64,000 nt of DNA from Bradyrhizobium embrapense. Its GTDB lineage: Bacteria; Pseudomonadota; Alphaproteobacteria; Rhizobiales; Xanthobacteraceae. Under the pieces are notes generated by a model. It was not told the origin of the DNA and searched no databases. It saw only the letters and a program-made list of their open reading frames with translations. Every line of letters starts with the position of its first letter. Position 1 is the stretch's first letter. The position numbers and the translations under genes were made by a program. The DNA is taken from contig NZ_LFIP02000005.1 of the NCBI RefSeq assembly GCF_001189235.2, forward strand, positions 434,001 to 498,000, written 5' to 3'. Positions 58,191 through 64,000 of this stretch are shown piece after piece.

Positions 58191-58312
58191 GTCGTACCGG
58201 CGAAGGCCGGGATCCATTACCCTGGATGCTCATTGTTGTGTAATACTGGGGCCACAGCTCGCTTCAACAACACAAGCTTGCGGTTATGGGTCCCGGCCTT
58301 CGCCGGGACGAC
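58191..58312. repeat. Paired inverted REP elements (BIME-like)
   Basis: The unit at 58191-58216 (GTCGTACCGGCGAAGGCCGG...) and that at 58287-58312 (...CCCGGCCTTCGCCGGGACGAC) are reverse complements at 24 of 26 positions, separated by 70 bases. Each unit is itself palindromic. The pair lies between convergent genes and could terminate both. Confidence 0.8.
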
Positions 58313-58371
58313 GATGTGAAGCGAGCTCCGTGTCGAAACTCGATTGCGAGTAGTCGCGGCATTTTTTGCCG

Positions 58372-59862
58372 CTACGCGACCAGCGCGATCTTCGGCACGG
58401 TGGCGAGCACGGACTGGTTGCGGCCGTTGGCTTTCGCGGCGTAGAGCGCCTTGTCGGCGGCTTCGATCAGGTCGGACCATTGCTGGCCGGCGAGCGGCCG
58501 CATGCTGGCGACGCCGATGCTCACCGTCGTGATCAACTCGCCCTCGCACCATTGCTGGACCTTGCCGCGAATGGTCTCGGCCAGGTTGAAGGCCTCGAGC
58601 GCGGTCATGTTGGGCAGCAGCACGGCAAATTCCTCGCCGCCGAAGCGCGCCGGACAATCGCCGGCGCGGCGCACCGCGTCCGAAATGCAGATCGCTATCC
58701 CGACCAGCACCTGATCGCCGGCCTGATGTCCATAGGTGTCGTTATAGGCCTTGAAGTGATCGGCATCGATCATCAACAGCGCGACCGGCTGGCCGTGCCG
58801 GCCGGCACGGCGCCATTCGCGGTCGATCTCGGCATCGAACTTGCGCCGGTTCTTCAGGCCCGTGAGGGCATCGGTGGTCGCCAGTTCCTCGAGCTTGTCC
58901 TCGGCGTCGGCGCGGCGAACGATCTCGCGGGCAAGCACCAGCGTCGCGCTGAGCACGAACAGCACCAGAACGGCCATGATCGCGCCGATCCAGATCGCCT
59001 CGGTGCGCCAGAGACTGAAGACGGCTTCGAGCGTCTTGCCGACCACGACGTAAAGCGGCCCGCTGCTGCTGCGCCTGACATAGAGACGCGGCGTGTCGTC
59101 GACCGGGCCCTTGCCGGAGAACGAGCCGCCCACCTTCAGGTTCTCGGCTTTCCAGGCCTGCGCCTCCGCGAGGTTCTTGCCGATCATATCGAGATCGAAC
59201 GGCGTCCGCATGATGATGGTGCGGTCGTTGCGCAGCACCGCGATGGTGTCGCCCGGCGTGAGGCTCAGCCGCCCGAACAGATCGTGGAAGTAGCTGAAGC
59301 GGATCGAGCCGACCACGACGCCGTGAAAGCGGCCGTCTTCGCCGGTGATACGCCGGCTCAGCACGATGGCATAGGCGCCGCGATGCAACATCGGCCGGCT
59401 GACATACAGCCCGGTATCGGGATGGTCGCGCTGGACCGTGAAATACTCCTCGTCGCTGCGGTTCTCCGGCTGCGGATCGAGGCTCGCCGCGTCGATGGTC
59501 AGATTACCCTTGGCGTCGAACACCTGGATCGCACCGAAATGCTTTGCGGTCGCAGCGTGATCGAACAGGATCAGCTGGCGCAATTCCTTGCTGACGCTGC
59601 GGATCTCCGGCATTTCCAGGTTGCTGGCGACCGCGCGCAGCGACAGGTCGTAGAGTTCGATGTTGCGGCTGATGTCGGCCTCGATGCCTGACGCCAGATT
59701 CTCCAGGGTCCGGCGGGCCAGTTGCTCCTCGCCGCGGCGCATGTCGAACATCACGCCGGCGCACACTGCGGAGAAGCCGAGGATGGTCGCAACGGATGCC
59801 GCGATCAGCAGCTTTGCCGATAGCCGCCAGCGCCGCCTTGCCTCGTTTCCCCGTCGAAATGG
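58372..59862 (-). CDS. Membrane-bound diguanylate cyclase with extracytoplasmic Cache domain
   Basis: 496 residues. TM1 lies near residues 12-35, followed by an extracytoplasmic dCache-like domain of about 240 residues (GLYVSRPMLHRGAYAIVLSR within). TM2 is AIWIGAIMAVLVLFVLSATL, and the GGDEF domain has active-site GGEEF in CPARFGGEEFAVLLP and DHFKAYNDTYGHQAGDQVL. An intact GGEEF predicts c-di-GMP synthesis. No RxxD inhibitory site is obvious directly upstream. The start at 59862 is supported by GGAG seven bases before it; an ATG at 59892 is possible. The ligand of the Cache domain is unknown. Confidence 0.92.
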   Translation of the reverse strand, partial: PFRRGNEARRRWRLSAKLLIAASVATILGFSAVCAGVMFDMRRGEEQLARRTLENLASGIEADISRNIELYDLSLRAVASNLEMPEIRSVSKELRQLILFDHAATAKHFGAIQVFDAKGNLTIDAASLDPQPENRSDEEYFTVQRDHPDTGLYVSRPMLHRGAYAIVLSRRITGEDGRFHGVVVGSIRFSYFHDLFGRLSLTPGDTIAVLRNDRTIIMRTPFDLDMIGKNLAEAQAWKAENLKVGGSFSGKGPVDDTPRLYVRRSSSGPLYVVVGKTLEAVFSLWRTEAIWIGAIMAVLVLFVLSATLVLAREIVRRADAEDKLEELATTDALTGLKNRRKFDAEIDREWRRAGRHGQPVALLMIDADHFKAYNDTYGHQAGDQVLVGIAICISDAVRRAGDCPARFGGEEFAVLLPNMTALEAFNLAETIRGKVQQWCEGELITTVSIGVASMRPLAGQQWSDLIEAADKALYAAKANGRNQSVLATVPKIALVA

Positions 59863-59987
59863 CATGTCCCGCTCCAATGCGCCGTCATGCATCGGGAAAT
59901 CTTGTTGTCGCCTTAAATGGCGACAGCGGCCGCCGAATGGGTTAACGGGTGGTTGCCGGGACCGGATTTTTTGTCATCGAGGATATT

Positions 59988-60245
59988 GTGAACGACTACG
60001 ACGCGCTGCGGGACTATCTGAAGAAGCAGCATTTGCCTGAATTCGTGCTGACCTTCGACGAGATCGAGGCGATCATCGATGCGGCGCTGCCGCGCGCCGC
60101 GCACCGGGCGTCGTGGTGGGAAACCCTGCGCAGCCCGCAGGAGAAGATGCCGCAACGCGAAGCCTGTCTCGAGGCCGGCTACATCGCCACGCGCCAGGCC
60201 GACGGCAAGAGCGTCAGGTTCAAGCGGATGCCGAAGCCGCGCTAG
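59988..60245 (+). CDS. DUF7662-like small protein
   Basis: 85 residues. NDYDALRDYLKKQHLPEFVL (about 2-21) and LTFDEIEAIIDAALPRAAHR (about 21-40), followed by ASWWETLR, match a family of small bacterial proteins with this L-R-x-[YF]-L ... F-x-E-I-E-x-I-I ... W-W pattern. GAGGATATT precedes the GTG at 59988. The stop at 60243-60245 overlaps the stop of the opposing EAL gene in CTAG. The role is unknown; its position between two c-di-GMP enzymes is suggestive only. Confidence 0.7.
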   Translation: MNDYDALRDYLKKQHLPEFVLTFDEIEAIIDAALPRAAHRASWWETLRSPQEKMPQREACLEAGYIATRQADGKSVRFKRMPKPR

Positions 60246-63118
60246 CTCGCGGCTTCCAGCCGTTCCTCGGTGAGCAGGCGCGTCGCGGCATCGGCATCCA
60301 TCGGTTCGCCGAAGGCAAAGCCCTGCGCGTATTCGCAGCCGAGCTGGTAGAGCTCGACGGCGTCCGAATCCGTCTCAGCGCCCTCCGCGACCACTTCCAT
60401 GCCGAGGTCGTGCGCCAGCGCGATGATCGATTTCAGGATTACCGGGCGGGTGCCGCGGCTCGTGGTGCGGACGAAGGACTGGTCGATCTTGATGGTGTCG
60501 AACGGGAAGCGCTGCAGGTAGGACAGCGAGGAATGTCCGGTGCCGAAATCGTCGAGCGACAGCCCGGTGCCGAGCTCGCGGATCCGCGCCAGCATCTGCG
60601 CGGCGTGCTCCGGGTTCTCCATCACCAGCGATTCCGTCAGTTCCAGCTTCAGCGTGCCGCGCGCCACCGTGGAGCGCGACAGCACGGTGCGGATATCGTG
60701 GATCAGATCGTGACGCAGCAATTGCCGCGACGACACGTTGACCGACGCGAAGATCGGCTCGCGCGCGCGCATCGCGCGCTGCCACACCGCGAGCTGGCGC
60801 GCAGTCTGGTCCATCACGAACATGCCGAGATCGACGATCAGGCCAGTCTCCTCGGCGACGTTGATGAACTCCGACGGCGACATCCGGCCGAGCTTGGGAT
60901 GGTCCCAGCGCGCCAGCGCCTCGAAGCCCGCAATCGCGCGATCCTCCAGCCGCACGATCGGCTGGTACAGGATCGTGATCTCCTGCCGCTCGATGGCACG
61001 GCGCAGGTCGCTCTCCAAGGTCAGGCGGTCGGTCTTCCGCGCCCGCATCGCCGGCTTATAGACGTCGATACGGTCGCCGCCGATCCGCTTGGAATGATAC
61101 ATCGCAAGCTCGGCGTCCTTGATGATCTCGTCGGTCAGCGGCGCGGCCGGGTCGGACAGCGCAAGGCCGATCGAGGCGGTCAGGAAGATCTCGCGGTCGT
61201 TGAACGCGATCGGGGCGCGGATGGTCTTGCGGATGGTCTCGGCGAAATTGGTGATCCGCGCCGGGTCTTGCTCCGACAGCAGGATCAGGCCGAACTGGTC
61301 ACCGGCCATGCGCGCCAGCGTGTCCTGGGGTTTAAGGATGCGGGTCAGCCGCCGCGCCAGCGTCAGCAGGATGGAGTCGCCGACCGCAATGCCGACGGAA
61401 TCGTTGACCTGCTTGAAGCGGTCGAGGTCGATCACCATCAAGGTCGGCCGCAGGTTCGGCATGGTCTTGGCGAGGTTCGCCACCGCGCCGAGGCGATCCA
61501 TGAACAGCCTGCGGTTCGGCAGTCCGGTCAGATTGTCGTGCACCGAGTCATGCAGCATCCGCTCTTCCGAGTTCTTGAACTCGGTGACGTCGGTGAGCGT
61601 CCCGACCACGCGCGAGACCTCGCCGTCGGAGCCGACAACGGGGCGCGCCTTTAGCGCGAACCACATGAAATGGCCGTCGGGCGTGCGCAGCCGGAAGTCT
61701 TGCACCAGGCGGCCGCGGCGCTGGTCGAGCACGCTGTCGAGCGCGGCGCGGAAGCGGTCCTGGTCGAGCGGGTGCAGCACCTCTAACCACTTCGCCGCGG
61801 GACCCTCCAGCGTGCCGCGCTTGAGGCCGAGCAGGGCCTCGGTCTCGGGGCTGGTGAACACCTTGTCGGCCGACACGTCCCAGTCCCAGATCAGATCGCC
61901 GGAGCCGGTCAGCGCCAATGCGCGGCGCTCGACATCGGAGACCACACCGGTGGTGGCGCCGCCGCCGGCGAAGGCGTGCTGCATCACCGTGAATCCGATC
62001 AGCATCACGATCAGCACGAGGCCGCCGAGCAGTGCCGGGCCGACGATGTCGTTGGTGACGGAACCTGCGACCGTCATGCCGGCCGCGACCACCCAGACCA
62101 CCAGCAGGAACCAGGTCGGGATCAACAGCACCGCGCGGTCGAAGCCGTGGGTGGAGAGATAGACGATCAGCGCGAAGCCGGCGAAGGCGATCATCACCAG
62201 CGACATCCGCGCGATGCCGGAGGCGACCGCGGGATCGAACAGCGCCAGCGCCACCAGCGAGCCGAGGAAGACGAGCCAGCCGATCGTGATGTGCGAGTAG
62301 CGGACGTGCCATCGACTGAGATTGAGATAGGCAAACAGGAACACGAGCAATGTCGCCGCGAGGATCGCCTCGCCCGCCGCGCGCCAGACGCGCTCGGCGT
62401 TGTTCGACATGTCGAGCACCTTGCCCCAGAAGCCGAAGTCGACGCCGATATAGACCAGCACCGCCCAGGCCAGCGCCGCGGCGGCCGGGAACATGATGCT
62501 GCCCTTGACCACAAACAAAATCGTGAGCACGAGCGCGAGCAGGCCCGAGATGCCGATCACGATGCCCTGGTACAGCGTGAACGAGTTGACCTTGTCCTTG
62601 TAGGCGTCGGGTTCCCACAGATAGAGCTGCGGCAGCTTGTCTGTGCGCAGTTCCGCGACATAGGTGACGACGGCGCCGGGATCGAGCGTGATGCGGAACA
62701 CGTCGGCGGTCGGACTCTCCTGCCGCTCGGGACGATCGCCGACCGACGGCGTGATGGTGGCGATGCGCGACAGGCCGAGATCGGGCCACAGCAGGCCCGA
62801 CGACACGATGCGATAGTGCGGCGCGACGATCAGGCGGTCGAGCTGGTCGTCGGTGTTGTTGGCGAGCGCGAACACCACCCAGTTCTGGCCGCCTTCGCGG
62901 GCGCGAACTTCGATGCGGCGCACGATGCCGTCGGTTCCAGGTGCAGTGGAGACCTGGATGCGGTCGGTTTCGCTGCGTTGATGGTCGAGCACCGCGGTGA
63001 GGTCGATCGCCGGCGCGTCGCTGCGCACGCTGACCGCGTCGATCGCATACGCGGCAGGCGCAGCGGCAAACATCATGAGGCCCAGCGCGAGCAGCGCAAG
63101 GCACCTGATCAGACGCAA
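60242..63118 (-). CDS. Membrane-bound PAS-GGDEF-EAL protein, likely c-di-GMP phosphodiesterase
   Basis: 958 residues. It has a signal peptide (CLALLALGLMMFAAAPAAYA) and an extracytoplasmic domain of about 150 residues. Seven TM helices follow at about 180-385 (7TMR-DISM layout), then a PAS domain at about 395-510. The GGDEF domain is degenerate at its signature (LARMAGDQFGLILL, AGDQF for GGDEF). The EAL domain has AGFEALARWDHPKLG (about 717-731), LTESLVMENPEHA, DDFGTGHSSLSYLQRF and VVAEGAETD, all intact. The enzyme should therefore degrade rather than make c-di-GMP, with the GGDEF acting as a GTP sensor. Its stop overlaps that of the DUF7662 gene. Confidence 0.93.
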   Translation of the reverse strand: MRLIRCLALLALGLMMFAAAPAAYAIDAVSVRSDAPAIDLTAVLDHQRSETDRIQVSTAPGTDGIVRRIEVRAREGGQNWVVFALANNTDDQLDRLIVAPHYRIVSSGLLWPDLGLSRIATITPSVGDRPERQESPTADVFRITLDPGAVVTYVAELRTDKLPQLYLWEPDAYKDKVNSFTLYQGIVIGISGLLALVLTILFVVKGSIMFPAAAALAWAVLVYIGVDFGFWGKVLDMSNNAERVWRAAGEAILAATLLVFLFAYLNLSRWHVRYSHITIGWLVFLGSLVALALFDPAVASGIARMSLVMIAFAGFALIVYLSTHGFDRAVLLIPTWFLLVVWVVAAGMTVAGSVTNDIVGPALLGGLVLIVMLIGFTVMQHAFAGGGATTGVVSDVERRALALTGSGDLIWDWDVSADKVFTSPETEALLGLKRGTLEGPAAKWLEVLHPLDQDRFRAALDSVLDQRRGRLVQDFRLRTPDGHFMWFALKARPVVGSDGEVSRVVGTLTDVTEFKNSEERMLHDSVHDNLTGLPNRRLFMDRLGAVANLAKTMPNLRPTLMVIDLDRFKQVNDSVGIAVGDSILLTLARRLTRILKPQDTLARMAGDQFGLILLSEQDPARITNFAETIRKTIRAPIAFNDREIFLTASIGLALSDPAAPLTDEIIKDAELAMYHSKRIGGDRIDVYKPAMRARKTDRLTLESDLRRAIERQEITILYQPIVRLEDRAIAGFEALARWDHPKLGRMSPSEFINVAEETGLIVDLGMFVMDQTARQLAVWQRAMRAREPIFASVNVSSRQLLRHDLIHDIRTVLSRSTVARGTLKLELTESLVMENPEHAAQMLARIRELGTGLSLDDFGTGHSSLSYLQRFPFDTIKIDQSFVRTTSRGTRPVILKSIIALAHDLGMEVVAEGAETDSDAVELYQLGCEYAQGFAFGEPMDADAATRLLTEERLEAAS

Positions 63119-63238
63119 TGTCAGTACTCCGCGATCGACAAACTGACCGGGCCCGGCGACCGGCCCGGAGGTGGCGCGATAAATGACACGAAAGCGAAGG
63201 GAATCAAAGGGTTTCCGCCCCTGCTTCCGCTGCGAGAG

Positions 63239-64000
63239 TTAGACCACCAACACAATTTTGCCAATATGTTCGCTGGTCTCCATGCGCCGGTGCGCATCGG
63301 CGGCCTTTTCCAGCGGGAATGTGCTGTCCATCAGCGGTTTGACGCGGCCTTCGCGCAATAGCGGCAGCACCTTTGCCTCGATCGCCGCGACCATCGCCGC
63401 CTTGTCCGCATTACTACGGGGGCGCAGGGTCGAGCCGGTGTGGTGCAGCCGCTTGACCATCAGCTTGGCGAAATTGGCCGTGGCCTTCGGTGTTCCCGAC
63501 AGGAACGCGATCTGGACGATGCGACCCTCGACCGCGGCGGCGTCGTAGTTCCGGTCGATATAGTCGCCGCCCACCATGTCGAGGATGACGTCGGCGCCTG
63601 CACCGTCAGTGGCCTTCTTCACCGCCTCGACGAAATCCTCGGTCTTGTAGTTGACCGCGTAGTCGGCGCCGAGCTTGAGGCAGGCGTCGGCCTTGTCCTG
63701 CGAGCCGACAGTGACGATCACCTTGGCGCCGAACGCCTTGGCCAGCTGGATCGCCATCGTGCCGATGCCCGACGAGCCGCCGTGGATCAGCAGCGTCTCG
63801 CCGGCCTTGAGTGCGCCGCGCTCGAACACGTTGTGCCACACGGTCATCAGCGTTTCCGGGATGGCGCCGGCTTCCTGCATCGACAGTGAGGACGGCACGG
63901 TCATCGCCTGCGCGTCCTGCGCGATGCAATATTGCGCATAGCCGCCGCCGGCGACGAGCGACATCACCTTGTCGCCGATCTTGTGCTTGGCGCCTTCGCC
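63239..64000 (-). CDS. NAD(P)H-quinone oxidoreductase, zeta-crystallin/PIG3-like, partial
   Basis: The C-terminal ~253 residues of a zinc-independent MDR-family reductase; the 5' end lies beyond base 64000. Visible blocks: GDKVMSLVAGGGYAQYCIAQ, LIHGGSSGIGTMAIQLAKAF (NADP-binding Rossmann turn), KLGADYAVNYKTEDF and VILDMVGGDYIDRNYDAAA. It closes with AADAHRRMETSEHIGKIVLV, typical of TIGR02824-type quinone reductases. No zinc ligands are seen in the visible part. Cytoplasmic; it probably reduces quinones or enones. Confidence 0.93.
   Translation of the reverse strand, partial: GEGAKHKIGDKVMSLVAGGGYAQYCIAQDAQAMTVPSSLSMQEAGAIPETLMTVWHNVFERGALKAGETLLIHGGSSGIGTMAIQLAKAFGAKVIVTVGSQDKADACLKLGADYAVNYKTEDFVEAVKKATDGAGADVILDMVGGDYIDRNYDAAAVEGRIVQIAFLSGTPKATANFAKLMVKRLHHTGSTLRPRSNADKAAMVAAIEAKVLPLLREGRVKPLMDSTFPLEKAADAHRRMETSEHIGKIVLVV

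Overview
The window is a GC-rich chromosomal segment that looks like Bradyrhizobium or a close relative (Alphaproteobacteria, Hyphomicrobiales). Support: a condensing-type 5-aminolevulinate synthase, the hisD / UPF0262 / low-Mr phosphatase / maf / yacG / tRNA-Phe order, a RopB/Omp25-type porin, an SSS-type hybrid kinase of the CrbS kind, and several families of short palindromic intergenic repeats typical of that genus. The genus call is an inference from gene content.

Layout. 1-935: start of the ATP synthase F0 operon (atpB cut by the window edge, atpI). 1213-2906: a DsbA-fold isomerase, an exported coiled-coil protein and YjbQ, ending in a bidirectional terminator. 2986-10679: an MHS-type transporter, a LuxR-type response regulator (CrbR-like), a YVTN beta-propeller protein and a 1169-residue SSS-PAS-kinase-receiver protein (CrbS-like); together these resemble an acetate-switch regulon. 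10824-13300: hemA with a FixK/FNR-like box upstream, then a metallo-beta-lactamase-fold hydrolase. 13444-18873: an RND efflux pair with a divergent TetR regulator. 18962-22877: a chemoreceptor, an outer-membrane beta-barrel protein, a small HTH protein and a 41-residue membrane peptide.

23131-26979 is a first accessory island, visibly AT-richer than its surroundings and abutting tRNA-Thr(GGT). It holds two facing operons: (unknown protein, ImmA/IrrE-type metallopeptidase, PIN-like protein) and (BpsA/DUF43-like aminopropyltransferase-fold protein, unknown 193-residue protein). No integrase is visible. I consider this the best candidate for an undescribed system, possibly defence or toxin-antitoxin.

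27680-36573 is housekeeping: a cNMP-binding flavoprotein, a UBP zinc finger, an alpha/beta hydrolase, DUF2948, hisD, UPF0262, a phosphatase, maf, yacG and tRNA-Phe(GAA). 36574-42862 is a second, decayed island: a C-terminally truncated tyrosine integrase next to tRNA-Phe, a receiver protein, an ATP-dependent DNA ligase coupled to a 114-residue partner, an SRAP (YedK/HMCES) protein and a frameshifted gene. Its right edge truncates a DUF488 gene exactly at a second copy of an integrase-arm-like repeat.

43402-51994 is a mixed region with a caspase-like protein, a scar joining remnants of a glycosyltransferase and of UDP-galactopyranose mutase, a class C beta-lactamase-like hydrolase, a sorbosone dehydrogenase-like protein, an epoxide-hydrolase-like enzyme with a CGNR regulator, and small proteins. 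52193-55909 is a four-gene operon (CapK-like adenylate-forming enzyme, ABC-2 permease, ABC ATPase, GNAT). 56068-64000 carries a DEAD-box RNA helicase, two c-di-GMP turnover proteins flanking a small DUF7662-like protein, and a quinone oxidoreductase cut by the window edge.

Almost all the very long ORFs on the opposite strand of real genes are high-GC shadows and were left out. No rRNA, CRISPR array or intact insertion sequence was seen.
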